Positions 43,025 to 50,843 of a stretch of DNA of 64,000 nucleotides are shown piece by piece. The notes under the pieces were generated by a model. That model worked only from the letters and a program-made list of their open reading frames with translations, had not been told where the DNA came from and did not search any database. The stretch's first letter is position 1, and each line of letters starts with the position of its first letter. The stretch lies in NCBI RefSeq assembly GCF_000421405.1, contig NZ_ATWY01000001.1:248001-312000 (forward strand), read 5' to 3'. Both the position numbers and the translations under genes were made by a program. Origin of the DNA: Butyrivibrio sp. NC2007 (lineage in GTDB: Bacteria; Bacillota; Clostridia; Lachnospirales; Lachnospiraceae).

Positions 43025-43303
43025 TTATTTTGCACTATGATTAATGTTCTTAATAGGAATATTGGCGTAAAGAGCGGGAACTGTCTTACCGCTGTTATCC
43101 TCAGTGTCCATCTGGGTGAAATTGATGTCAATTCCATCCATATCAATCTCAGCGTACTTAGAAAGCACTTCTATGATGTCGCTTCTTATTTTCTGCATTA
43201 TCTCAGGAGAGCAGCTGGCTCTGTCAGATACAAGAACAAGCTTTAATCTGTCTTTAGCAACATCGCTTGATGATTTCTTTTTAAATATGTCTGTAATCTT
43301 CAT
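43025..43303 (-). CDS. minE: Cell division topological specificity factor MinE
   Basis: MinE drives MinD off the membrane and sets the pole-to-pole or pole-restricted pattern of MinC. The 92-residue protein starts with the amphipathic, membrane-binding MKITDIFKKK, followed by DVAKDRLKLVLVSDRASCSP (the MinD-interacting helix/strand) and the dimerisation domain. The final residues (NIPIKNINHSAK) are normal. It follows minD by 14 nt. Confidence 0.95.
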   Translation of the reverse strand: MKITDIFKKKSSSDVAKDRLKLVLVSDRASCSPEIMQKIRSDIIEVLSKYAEIDMDGIDINFTQMDTEDNSGKTVPALYANIPIKNINHSAK

Positions 43304-43317
43304 TGCTCAGCCTCCTA

Positions 43318-44097
43318 TCACTTTTTCTTAAACCAGGAAAAAAGCCCCTTTCTCGCTTCGAGATCAAGGAAAGGAACTGCCTCACCCGTAACTCTTCTGC
43401 AGATATTCATGTATGCCTGACCTGCCAGTGAATTGTCACCAACCAAAGGCTCACCGTTATTGGTGGCTACTACAATATTCTCATCATCCGGAACCTGACC
43501 GATAAGCTCTACTGCAAGAATATCCACAACATCATCCGCAGACATCATGTCGCCTCTCTTTATCATATCAGGACGAAGTCTGTTTACAACCAGCTGAGGA
43601 TTCTTGATTTCATTGGCCTCTAAAAGACCTATGATCCTGTCTGCATCTCTTACCGCTGACACCTCAGGTGTAGTAACAACAAGTGCTCTGTCAGCTCCTG
43701 CAATAGCATTCTTAAATCCCTGCTCAATTCCTGCCGGGCAGTCAAGAATGATGTAATCAAACTCTGCTTTTAATTCATCTGTGAGCTTTTTCATCTGCTC
43801 GGGTGTTACGCTGGTCTTATCCCTTGTCTGAGCTGCAGGTAAGAGGAAGAGGTTCTCGTACTTCTTATCTCTTATAAGAGCCTGCTTCAACTTGCAGTTC
43901 TCCTCTACAACATCAACCAAAGTGTAGACAATTCTGTTCTCAAGTCCCATAACGACATCAAGGTTACGCAGTCCTATATCAGTATCAACAAGAACAACCT
44001 TCTTGTTAAGCTTGGCAAGACCTGTTCCAAGATTGGCAGTAGTTGTTGTCTTACCAACACCGCCTTTTCCTGATGTAATAACTATTACTTCTCCCAT
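43318..44097 (-). CDS. minD: Septum-site-determining ATPase MinD
   Basis: MinD is a ParA-type ATPase that binds the membrane as an ATP dimer and recruits MinC. The deviant Walker A SGKGGVGKTTTTANLG, switch I VDTDIGLRNLD, the DCPAGIEQGFK Walker B region, and the C-terminal amphipathic membrane-targeting helix (ARKGLFSWFKKK) are all present. The 259-residue length is standard. AGGAGGAAAAC precedes the ATG. Confidence 0.97.
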   Translation of the reverse strand: MGEVIVITSGKGGVGKTTTTANLGTGLAKLNKKVVLVDTDIGLRNLDVVMGLENRIVYTLVDVVEENCKLKQALIRDKKYENLFLLPAAQTRDKTSVTPEQMKKLTDELKAEFDYIILDCPAGIEQGFKNAIAGADRALVVTTPEVSAVRDADRIIGLLEANEIKNPQLVVNRLRPDMIKRGDMMSADDVVDILAVELIGQVPDDENIVVATNNGEPLVGDNSLAGQAYMNICRRVTGEAVPFLDLEARKGLFSWFKKK

Positions 44098-44117
44098 GTT
44101 TTCCTCCTGAACTTCTT

Positions 44118-44873
44118 TTAAATCTTATAAAACTCTCTTAAAAATGATGCACCGTAGCCTGTCTTAACTATATGACCGTTCTCGATGTAGGCCACTTCCG
44201 GGTCTCCTTCGGTACTGGATAAGAACTTCTTTTTCTTTACCTTAAGCTTTGCTCCTTTTTCAGCATCCGGAGAAATGGCTATGGCATCTGCAATCCTTAC
44301 CTGGATTGGACGAAGGTCCAGTGCCATGATGATAGCATCCCTGTCACCTCCTGCACCTGCGAAGGCATTGCCTCTTAATTCTCCAAGAATATAGATGCTT
44401 CCATAAGAAGTAACATTAGCACCTGGCTTAACATCGCCCATTACTACAATGCTTTTTTCACTGGAAATATCCTGCCCGGAGCGCAGATTGCCCCTGTAGA
44501 TCAATGCGCTGTCATCAAATGTGTCATCAAGTGGCACGTCGATAGAAACAGGTTCCTGCTCCGGTTCCAAAACACCCATAGCACGCTTAAAGCCTGTTTC
44601 AAATACTGATTCATCGTCAATGATACAGGTAATTGTAAGGTCTGAATTTGCCTGAATGATTTCAACAACTCTATCAGTCTCTCCATCAGAGAGCTGCCTT
44701 CCTCTGATATGAAGTCCCATATTGTTCCTGCCGAGAAATGATGATGCCTCCTTAAACTTATCCTTAATGGAAAGGCAAAGATCCTCGAAAGATAAAGACG
44801 GATTCAAAACCAGAATGATGCCTGACTTTGTTCCCTTGATTGTTACTGCTGCATCCAAAATGAAATCACCCAA
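44118..44873 (-). CDS. minC: Septum-site-determining inhibitor MinC
   Basis: MinC blocks FtsZ polymerisation away from midcell. The N-terminal FtsZ-binding domain (VTIKGTKSGIILVLN) and the C-terminal beta-helix (SGQDISSEKSIVVMGDVKPG, followed by GSIYILGELRGNAFAGAG) are clear; the latter binds MinD. The start is uncertain: a TTG at 44873 directly abuts AAGG, and another in-frame TTG five codons later has GGGTG at better spacing. It heads minCDE. Confidence 0.93.
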   Translation of the reverse strand: MGDFILDAAVTIKGTKSGIILVLNPSLSFEDLCLSIKDKFKEASSFLGRNNMGLHIRGRQLSDGETDRVVEIIQANSDLTITCIIDDESVFETGFKRAMGVLEPEQEPVSIDVPLDDTFDDSALIYRGNLRSGQDISSEKSIVVMGDVKPGANVTSYGSIYILGELRGNAFAGAGGDRDAIIMALDLRPIQVRIADAIAISPDAEKGAKLKVKKKKFLSSTEGDPEVAYIENGHIVKTGYGASFLREFYKI

Positions 44874-44890
44874 CCTTCTTCATACAATAT

Positions 44891-44916
44891 GTGCGTATTT
44901 CATCCCCAAAACGCAC
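44891..44916 (-). promoter_or_regulatory. Short inverted repeat at the 5' end of the min operon
   Basis: GTGCGT (44891-44896) and ACGCAC (44911-44916) are inverted arms. The minus-strand reading GTGCGTTTTGGGGAT closely resembles GTGCGTTTATTGGGGAT at the start of the csoR-ech leader. A possible -10, TATACT (44924-44929), lies just upstream, which would put the hairpin at the extreme 5' end of the transcript. The -35 is poor. Confidence 0.45.
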
Positions 44917-44984
44917 TATGACTAGTATATGACATTTGCCCTTAAAATTCCACATTCAAAGTGCACAAAATAATATTTGGATAA

Positions 44985-45016
44985 CAAAAAGGAGCTTTGG
45001 ATTAACCAAAGCCCCT
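44985..45016 (-). terminator. Rho-independent terminator of rpsB-tsf
   Basis: The minus strand reads GGGGCTTTGG, TTAAT loop, CCAAAGCTCC (10 bp with one G-U) and then TTTTTG, about 20 nt past the tsf stop. Confidence 0.87.
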
Positions 45017-45037
45017 GAAATGCTTTTCTTAAAAGAA

Positions 45038-45991
45038 TTAGTTAAGAGTTCCTGCCTGCTTAGCAACTTCCTCAGCGAAGTTCTCGTTCTTCTTCTCTAT
45101 ACCCTCACCGGTCTCGAAACGAACGATCTTCTTGATCTTGAGGTTTGCACTGTTGTTCTTGCCAACCTGTGCAAGGTACTGAGCAACAGTCTGCTTGCCA
45201 TCCTCAGCCTTAACGTAAACCTGCTCATTGAGGCAGATCTCCTTGAACTCCTTGTTAAGACGTCCAACAAGCATCTTCTCGATGATTTCCTGAGGCTTTC
45301 TCTTGTTCTCAGGAAGCTCCTCGTTCTCCTTCATAGCCTGAGCAAGAAGGATCTCCTTCTCGTGGTTTCTGTACTCCTCTGAAATATCCTCAGAAGAAAT
45401 GAACTTAGGATTAAGAGCTGCAACCTGCATAGCTACGTTCTTAACAGCATCCTTGATGTCATCGTTAACAACATCAGTATCTGCCTCAACAAGAACAGAA
45501 ATTCTTCCGCCGCCGTGCACGTAAGGAACTACGATACCGTTCTCTGCGACAACCTTCTCAAATCTTCTGATGCTGAGCTTCTCAGAAATAACTGCTGTGA
45601 TCTCGACAAGAGCATCGTTAACAGTCTTGGACTCGTCAAGGTTCCACTTCTCAGCCATGAATGAATCAAGATCCTTGGAATCTGAATTAACAGCCTGCTG
45701 TGCTACTGCCTCAACAAATGCCTGGAACTTATCGTTCTGTGCAACGAAGTCAGTCTCTGAGTTAACCTCAACAACTGCTGCTGTCTTGTCATCCTTTGTG
45801 GCGATTCTTGTAAGACCTTCAGCTGCGATTCTGCTGGCCTTCTTCTCTGCCTTCATGATACCGTTCTTTCTAAGGTACTCAACGGCTGCATCCATATCTC
45901 CGTTAGTCTCTGTAAGAGCCTTTTTGCACTCCATCATTCCGGCGCCTGTAGACTCACGTAACTCTTTAACCATTGCTGCTGTAATAGCCAT
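45038..45991 (-). CDS. tsf: Translation elongation factor Ts
   Basis: EF-Ts recycles EF-Tu by exchanging GDP for GTP. The N-terminal UBA-like domain (KELRESTGAGMMECKKALTE), the TDFVAQNDKF motif of the core, and the dimerisation region (HGGGRISVLVEAD) are present. The length of 317 residues is normal for Firmicutes. It follows rpsB by 36 nt in the universal rpsB-tsf pair and ends at a terminator. Confidence 0.97.
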   Translation of the reverse strand: MAITAAMVKELRESTGAGMMECKKALTETNGDMDAAVEYLRKNGIMKAEKKASRIAAEGLTRIATKDDKTAAVVEVNSETDFVAQNDKFQAFVEAVAQQAVNSDSKDLDSFMAEKWNLDESKTVNDALVEITAVISEKLSIRRFEKVVAENGIVVPYVHGGGRISVLVEADTDVVNDDIKDAVKNVAMQVAALNPKFISSEDISEEYRNHEKEILLAQAMKENEELPENKRKPQEIIEKMLVGRLNKEFKEICLNEQVYVKAEDGKQTVAQYLAQVGKNNSANLKIKKIVRFETGEGIEKKNENFAEEVAKQAGTLN

Positions 45992-46027
45992 TTATCTATC
46001 CTCCGTAAGGTTTATTTTATTCGATGA

Positions 46028-46783
46028 TTAAGCCTCTACTGTCTCTTCTGCAGCTTCCTCTGCGCCCTCAGCGTCATAGTTAGCAGCTGCATCAGACTCT
46101 GCACCCTGATTAGCCTCGATAACAGCGTCTGCCATCTTACCAACGATAAGCTTTACTGCTCTGATAGCATCATCGTTACCAGGGATGATGAAGTCAAGCT
46201 CTTCAGGATCACAGTTTGTATCACCGATACCGATAAGTGTGATTCCAAGAGACTCAGCCTCCTGAATGCAGATTCTCTCCTTCTTAGGATCTACAACAAA
46301 GATAGCATCAGGAATTCTCTTCATATCTCTGATTCCGCCAAGGTTTGCCTGAAGCTTAGAAAGCTCCTTCTTAAGCTGAGCAACTTCCTTCTTAGGAAGA
46401 ACATCGAATGTTCCGTCTTCCTGCATCTTCTCGATAGCCTTCATACGAGCAATTCTTGACTGAATTGTCTTGAAGTTTGTAAGCATTCCACCGAGCCATC
46501 TCTCATTTACATAGTACATTCCGCAACGCTCAGCCTCTGTCTTAACTGCATCCTGAGCCTGCTTCTTGGTTCCAACGAAAAGAATTGTTCCACCCTGCTG
46601 TGCAATCTCGAATACTGCCTTGTAAGCCTCGTCAACCTTAACAACTGACTTCTGAAGGTCGATGATGTGGATTCCGTTTCTCTCTGTGAAGATGTAAGGA
46701 GCCATTTTAGGGTTCCATCTTCTTGTCTGGTGTCCGAAATGTACACCTGCCTCAAGTAACTGTTTCATTGATACAACGCTCAT
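46028..46783 (-). CDS. rpsB: 30S ribosomal protein S2
   Basis: The start is the ATG at 46783 ([20 protein letters not shown]) with GGAGGT 6 nt upstream; the frame extends to 46837 inside the leader without support. Conserved features include [25 protein letters not shown] [15 protein letters not shown], and [11 protein letters not shown]. The C-terminal tail is acidic and Ala/Glu-rich ([18 protein letters not shown]), as in many Firmicute S2 proteins. It is transcribed from its own promoter through a long leader. Confidence 0.97.
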   Translation of the reverse strand: MSVVSMKQLLEAGVHFGHQTRRWNPKMAPYIFTERNGIHIIDLQKSVVKVDEAYKAVFEIAQQGGTILFVGTKKQAQDAVKTEAERCGMYYVNERWLGGMLTNFKTIQSRIARMKAIEKMQEDGTFDVLPKKEVAQLKKELSKLQANLGGIRDMKRIPDAIFVVDPKKERICIQEAESLGITLIGIGDTNCDPEELDFIIPGNDDAIRAVKLIVGKMADAVIEANQGAESDAAANYDAEGAEEAAEETVEA

Positions 46784-46973
46784 TTTAATACCTCCGTTTG
46801 GTTTAATCTTCCGCAAATCCCTTACTCGCAAGTCCACAAGGGGCGTTATCCTATGTGGTGAGCTCCGGGCTGATCAGCACTACTGACACCGGCCTGGAAG
46901 AAGGATATGCGTGTTTAATTGTTACTGCTATGTACCTTCAAATGGGCATAAATAGCCTATATGAGTCCACAGC
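46784..46973 (-). ncRNA. Candidate structured leader of rpsB-tsf mRNA
   Basis: Between the predicted transcription start (near 46973) and the rpsB ATG lie about 190 nt with no reading frame. Several pairings are possible in the minus-strand RNA: TCTTCC (46896-46901) with GGAAGA (46807-46812), just before the ribosome-binding site at 46791-46795; the overlapping TATCCT (46902-46907) with AGGATA (46847-46852); CCAC with GTGG arms around 46830-46860; and the palindromic GCTGATCAGC. The arrangement suggests autogenous control by S2, but I could not match it to a named family. Confidence 0.5.
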
Positions 46974-46979
46974 TCTCTA

Positions 46980-47008
46980 ATATTATCATAAGAGAAGCAA
47001 TAAATCAA
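46980..47008 (-). promoter_or_regulatory. Promoter of rpsB-tsf
   Basis: TTGATT (47003-47008) and TAATAT (46980-46985) are 17 nt apart on the minus strand, with an extended -10 TG. The -35 abuts the T tract of the upstream gene's terminator. Confidence 0.75.
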
Positions 47009-47010
47009 CA

Positions 47011-47041
47011 AAAAAAGAAGCGGAAATTCCACTTCTTTTTT
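47011..47041 (-). terminator. Rho-independent terminator ending the fla/che-linked gene run
   Basis: The minus strand forms AAAAAAGAAGTGG, a five-base loop, CCGCTTCTTTTTT (13 bp including one G-U), overlapping the stop codon of the 47040 gene. It separates that gene from the rpsB promoter. Confidence 0.85.
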
Positions 47042-47771
47042 AACCTGTGGTTATTATCTTGGCTATCTGTTCATAAGTTGCATTTTCAGGAAAAGACTTG
47101 GTTCCTGATCTAATAATTCTATCAATCCTGTTTTCTACAAGATATTTATTAAAAGCTACTGCATCATCTACGATTCCTTCTCTTGCAAGAAGAGCAGCCA
47201 CGCCATCACTTCCCATTCCTCCGGGGATTGTGATCTGTTTGGTTCCTGAATTGCTTGCTGCTGTATCTTCTGAAGGCTTTGTGGTTTCTGCAGATGTTGA
47301 CTCTGTTGACGCCGCCTCACTAACTGAGGTTTCTGCAGCTGAACTTACTTCTTCTGATCCGCTTGTTGCAGCTGTGCTTGTTTCTTCTTCCTGTTTATTA
47401 TCGGCAGATGCATCAGAGCTGCTGCTACTTTCTGCGATCTGATTTTCTGTTTCTTTCGTCTCTTCAGCCACTTCTGAAACAGGTGGATCTGATAGAGCGA
47501 TTTCCGTGTTGACTTCTTCAGGTATTTTTTCTCCGATTTGATCCAATGCCTGATTGGATGAAGATGCATCATCGCTTCCTACCTCACTGTCTTCACTTTG
47601 TGTCTGGGTCAGAACCTCTGCCGAGCTTTCGATCATTCCAAGAGCCTTAGCTCTTTTTATGACCTCAGCATCGCTCATGGTCGCCTTTCTTCCCCCAAGG
47701 GCAAAGCCCATAACTATCGCAGTGAGAATTATTCCGATTCCCATACCGCGAAGATAATACTTAAGTTTCAT
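47040..47771 (-). CDS. Membrane-anchored Ser-rich protein with a C-terminal MltG/YceG N-domain-like module
   Basis: The ATG at 47771 starts MKLKYYLRGMGIGIILTAIVMGFALGG-like sequence with one membrane anchor (about residues 9-27). A long low-complexity linker rich in Ser, Glu, Thr and Ala follows (about 55-185). The last 60 residues, starting ITIPGGMGSDGVAALLAREG and ending YEQIAKIITTG, resemble the LysM-like domain that precedes the catalytic domain in the endolytic transglycosylase MltG. The lytic domain itself is missing, so this is probably a wall-spanning, non-catalytic envelope protein. It is the last gene before the terminator in the flagellar-linked run. Confidence 0.65.
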   Translation of the reverse strand: MKLKYYLRGMGIGIILTAIVMGFALGGRKATMSDAEVIKRAKALGMIESSAEVLTQTQSEDSEVGSDDASSSNQALDQIGEKIPEEVNTEIALSDPPVSEVAEETKETENQIAESSSSSDASADNKQEEETSTAATSGSEEVSSAAETSVSEAASTESTSAETTKPSEDTAASNSGTKQITIPGGMGSDGVAALLAREGIVDDAVAFNKYLVENRIDRIIRSGTKSFPENATYEQIAKIITTG

Positions 47772-47786
47772 GTACTGCACATCCTC

Positions 47787-48776
47787 TTATCTGACTTTTC
47801 TATGCTTGTTTGAAAGATCGATTACAAGCTTAACTTCCCCTATACCAAGGCCAAGCTCTCTTGCAATGACCATATTAGACTTGCCGGCCTTGTGCATTTC
47901 TATGATCTGCTTATTCTGCGAAACAGGATCGTTGGCTGTGAGTTCCTTCATATTCTTATCAGGGTTCTTGGATCTTCCTTCAACTCTGACAGCCTCGGTT
48001 ATCTGAACAACCTTGGATGAAGTCTCTTCCTTTTCTTTTCCGCCTATCACATGGAGATTTGAAATCTGCTCTGAAGTAAGAACTTCCGCAGGAATCTCTT
48101 CCAGAATATCAAGTTCCTGTAAATTCTTTTCATCTACATATCCGCTCTCAACCGGCAAAGGTTCCGGTTCAGGCTCTATCTGACTCATAGCCGGCTTAAC
48201 AGGCTCTGCCTTCTCAGGTGTTATTTGCTTTGGCTTAACGGGAATCTTGATCCCGCTTAATGTATCCTCAGTTTCATCTAAAAGAATCGCTCTTACATTA
48301 TCAGGAGTCTGCGCCTTCAGAGAACTTGTTGCCTCCTGGGCTTCTCTGGCAGTAGCTTCTGCATCTCTTACAACTTGCTTGGCTTCATCGGCCTTTTTTG
48401 TTACCTCAGTGACAACATTGGTAAGATTCTTGTGTTTGTCATTGAGCATGTCATACATGAACATTACTTCGTCATGATTTTTGTGGATATCATTGATAAC
48501 AGTATCAGAATACTCGCCAATTGCCGAAAGCTTTTCATTGGAGATGCGTTCCATGGCTCTTTCTGTTCTGTCCAGAGAATTCTCGACGGTGTCATCCACC
48601 ATATCTTCGATGGTTTCCTTCTGATCCTCAACCTCACGTCTAACAAGCTCACGAATTTCACGTTCCATGAGCATCTTGTCTTCTTCGTCAAGCTCTTTTC
48701 CTGCAGGAAGAAGGTATCCCAATATGATCGCGGCAAATCCCGCGACGATGAGAACAATTTCCGTAATACTTATCAT
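47787..48776 (-). CDS. Single-pass membrane protein with coiled coil and C-terminal helix-turn-helix-like segment
   Basis: The likely start is the ATG at 48776 (MISITEIVLIVAGFAAIILG), giving an N-terminal membrane helix. A long coiled coil follows (about residues 30-150), then a Pro/Glu-rich linker, and at the end KQIIEMHKAGKSNMVIARELGLGIGEVKLVIDLS, which has the pattern of a small HTH found in DUF2802/DUF6115-like flagellar-linked proteins. The function is unknown; the location beside fapA and fliA and just before the MltG-like gene suggests a link to the envelope or flagellar basal body. A promoter with TTGAAG and TATAAT lies upstream. Confidence 0.6.
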   Translation of the reverse strand: MISITEIVLIVAGFAAIILGYLLPAGKELDEEDKMLMEREIRELVRREVEDQKETIEDMVDDTVENSLDRTERAMERISNEKLSAIGEYSDTVINDIHKNHDEVMFMYDMLNDKHKNLTNVVTEVTKKADEAKQVVRDAEATAREAQEATSSLKAQTPDNVRAILLDETEDTLSGIKIPVKPKQITPEKAEPVKPAMSQIEPEPEPLPVESGYVDEKNLQELDILEEIPAEVLTSEQISNLHVIGGKEKEETSSKVVQITEAVRVEGRSKNPDKNMKELTANDPVSQNKQIIEMHKAGKSNMVIARELGLGIGEVKLVIDLSNKHRKVR

Positions 48777-48810
48777 TTCTCCGCCCAATTACCCCACAAA
48801 AATTAAACGT

Positions 48811-48824
48811 ACGTAAAAATACGT
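48811..48824. promoter_or_regulatory. Perfect palindrome at the predicted start site of the 48776 gene
   Basis: ACGTAAAAATACGT (arms ACGTA/TACGT around four bases) overlaps the expected transcription start of the promoter at 48831-48859. It may be an operator or a short 5' hairpin. Confidence 0.4.
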
Positions 48825-48830
48825 CTATTT

Positions 48831-48859
48831 ATTATAATATAGATAGCTCAAATCTTCAA
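48831..48859 (-). promoter_or_regulatory. Promoter inside the 3' end of the 126-residue gene
   Basis: TTGAAG (48854-48859) and TATAAT (48831-48836) on the minus strand have a 17-nt spacer. It would allow the two envelope genes downstream to be expressed independently of the flagellar operon. Confidence 0.6.
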
Positions 48860-49228
48860 ATCAAAACCGGATGAGATACGAAAATCAACAGGCTTTCCGT
48901 TTCTGTCAAGAATATTGCCTGCCATCTTCTCCATCTGTTCAACGGTGAGCTGTCTTTCAGGTGGGTTATCCCCGTTTTTCCCTCTCCTGTTTTTTCCACC
49001 GTCTCCCATGTATTCGTTTGAACCTTTGTCCTGCGCATCAGCGTTCATTCTGCCCTGGTCAATGTCATTTTTGGCATTGACGGAGTGTTCCTTGTTCTGA
49101 ACCTCTTCTCTGAACTGAGCCTGAAAATTCTGCTGGTCCGCTACGGGTCTTGCCTCCTCGGCAGCCCTTATTGATGTGACATCTGTCGATGTCGCCATCA
49201 CCCCAAAATCGATGTGATTGATTGACAT
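48848..49228 (-). CDS. Unrecognised hydrophilic protein of the flagellar cluster
   Basis: A 126-residue protein beginning MSINHIDFGVMATSTDVTSI. The middle is highly polar and probably disordered (Asn, Asp, Lys, Gln rich, residues about 30-90). The C-terminus, LTVEQMEKMAGNILDRNGKP followed by VDFRISSGFDLKI, is reminiscent of FlaG-type proteins, whose C-terminal part is conserved, but I cannot claim homology. It has no signal or membrane segment and lies 24 nt after fapA. Confidence 0.55.
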   Translation of the reverse strand: MSINHIDFGVMATSTDVTSIRAAEEARPVADQQNFQAQFREEVQNKEHSVNAKNDIDQGRMNADAQDKGSNEYMGDGGKNRRGKNGDNPPERQLTVEQMEKMAGNILDRNGKPVDFRISSGFDLKI

Positions 49229-49252
49229 GGGTCATACACCTCCTCTCTCCTC

Positions 49253-50830
49253 TTAGATCGGTGCTAGTCTCACATCCCCTTCTTTTATTACAAACCTGCT
49301 GTATTGAACAGGTTTTTTAACTATCATGGATAGCTCGCCTATACTTACTGTTGTGCCCGGATAAGCTGTCCCCTCAACAATTACATCAGCTTCCTTGGCC
49401 TCTGCAAGTCTTTCCATAAGTTCTGCATATTCAGTTGAATCCTGTTCGACCTGAGCGCTAAGAGTCTTATTGAGTTCAATAAGCTTCTTGGCATTAGCAA
49501 CCTGATCCGGCGTGAACTTCGCTCCGGCCTTTAACATCTTGGTAAAGCCCTCAATAGTAGGTCTGATGCCTTCCAGGTTCTTATTGGCCGCTGCGATGCT
49601 CTTTTGCAGATCTTTCAGTCTTATCTTAACCTGTGGATCGGCGCCTACCTCAATAACTGTATTGGCTCCCATCTCAGATCCAAGGATCTTGGCTTTTATC
49701 CTGTCGGATGCGGATACTTTACCTCCGGCAATAAAGCCTCTTCTTCCGGTTACGTTTATCTCTGTTCCGGAAGATACTGTTGAATGGAGAATGCACTCGC
49801 TGGTTATTCCACCTCTTGCTGATATATTAGCATTTTCTATAAATTTTGTAACTACATTTCCGCCGGCCTTTATATTTCCACCTGCTTTTACTCCGCATTC
49901 AAGGATAACATCGGCGCCTGCATCCAGGTTAGCTCCTTCAACAATACCTCTTACAACGATATTTCCACCTGCTTTTACGCTGAAGTTGCTCGCAACAACG
50001 CCCTTTACTTCAACGCTGCCTTCAAAATCTATATTACCTGTGGCAACATCTACATTTTCAAGAACAAGGACGTCGGATACTGTGATCTTTCCGTCTTTTA
50101 AAGTAACATGGCCGGACTTTTCGGCAGTCAGTGTCAGTTTATCTTCGGAAAGAACAGTGTTTTTTCCATATTTAATAAAAGCGCTCTTTACAGCGTGAGG
50201 TTTAATATTCTCACCATGAACATTTATGCCTGGTTCACCGAGCTCTTCCGGGTGCAACGTAGCAAGGAGCTGTCCTGCCTGAACATTGTTTATGAGATTC
50301 AAATGGAAATAGTCCACACTGCCGTCTTCCTTTAGTGTGGGCTTTGCCCTCAGATTTGCATTAAAATGAAGTTCTATTTTGGCATCATGGCCTTCTTTTA
50401 CCGGCTTACCCTGTGCCACAACAATCTCAGTACAGTATTTTCTGTGCTCAAAGAAATCGTGAATGTTATCAGTCTGTATGCCATAAGTCACCTTCCTGTA
50501 AGCAAGGGAATTCATGACTTCTTTCTCTGTCATGAGCTCCGCTCCTTCGCTGGGAGGGTAAAAAAATGCCGTGACAGTCATACGATCCTTTGAAATGTCG
50601 AATTTACAGCCTTCTCGCTCAGGAAGAAGCTGGGCATCTGTAAAGATAACAACATTCTCATCCGCCTTTGTCACAGCATCGTTAATAACAACTACATCAT
50701 ATTGAATTTTTCTATCATCCAGATAATCCCTTACGTCATTGACATTTAAGGGCTGACCCCCATCGGTCGGTGCATAGACCCTGATTCCGGTTCCTTTTGG
50801 TGTTATAACCAGTTGAAAATACCCATTCAT
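49253..50830 (-). CDS. FapA/DUF342-family protein
   Basis: This 525-residue protein has the FapA (DUF342) architecture: an N-terminal domain with PSEGAELMTEKEVMNSLAYR, a right-handed beta-helix of Gly/Val-rich repeats (about residues 205-370, for example DFEGSVEVKGVVASNFSVKA), and a C-terminal helical pair (about 390-465). Relatives affect polar flagellar assembly or localisation in several bacteria, but the mechanism is not settled. It follows fliA by 13 nt, a common position in Lachnospiraceae and other Clostridia flagellar operons. Confidence 0.85.
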   Translation of the reverse strand: MNGYFQLVITPKGTGIRVYAPTDGGQPLNVNDVRDYLDDRKIQYDVVVINDAVTKADENVVIFTDAQLLPEREGCKFDISKDRMTVTAFFYPPSEGAELMTEKEVMNSLAYRKVTYGIQTDNIHDFFEHRKYCTEIVVAQGKPVKEGHDAKIELHFNANLRAKPTLKEDGSVDYFHLNLINNVQAGQLLATLHPEELGEPGINVHGENIKPHAVKSAFIKYGKNTVLSEDKLTLTAEKSGHVTLKDGKITVSDVLVLENVDVATGNIDFEGSVEVKGVVASNFSVKAGGNIVVRGIVEGANLDAGADVILECGVKAGGNIKAGGNVVTKFIENANISARGGITSECILHSTVSSGTEINVTGRRGFIAGGKVSASDRIKAKILGSEMGANTVIEVGADPQVKIRLKDLQKSIAAANKNLEGIRPTIEGFTKMLKAGAKFTPDQVANAKKLIELNKTLSAQVEQDSTEYAELMERLAEAKEADVIVEGTAYPGTTVSIGELSMIVKKPVQYSRFVIKEGDVRLAPI

Positions 50831-50843
50831 ATTCTACCTCACA

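Noticed and set aside
44880..44940. c-di-GMP or other known riboswitch in front of minC
   Set aside because: The hairpin is only 26 nt long and lacks the conserved GEMM or other aptamer sequences I could recall.
49512..50198. 228-residue plus-strand frame opposite the FapA gene
   Set aside because: Shadow of the Gly/Val repeat codons of the beta-helix; no start signals and no protein-like features.
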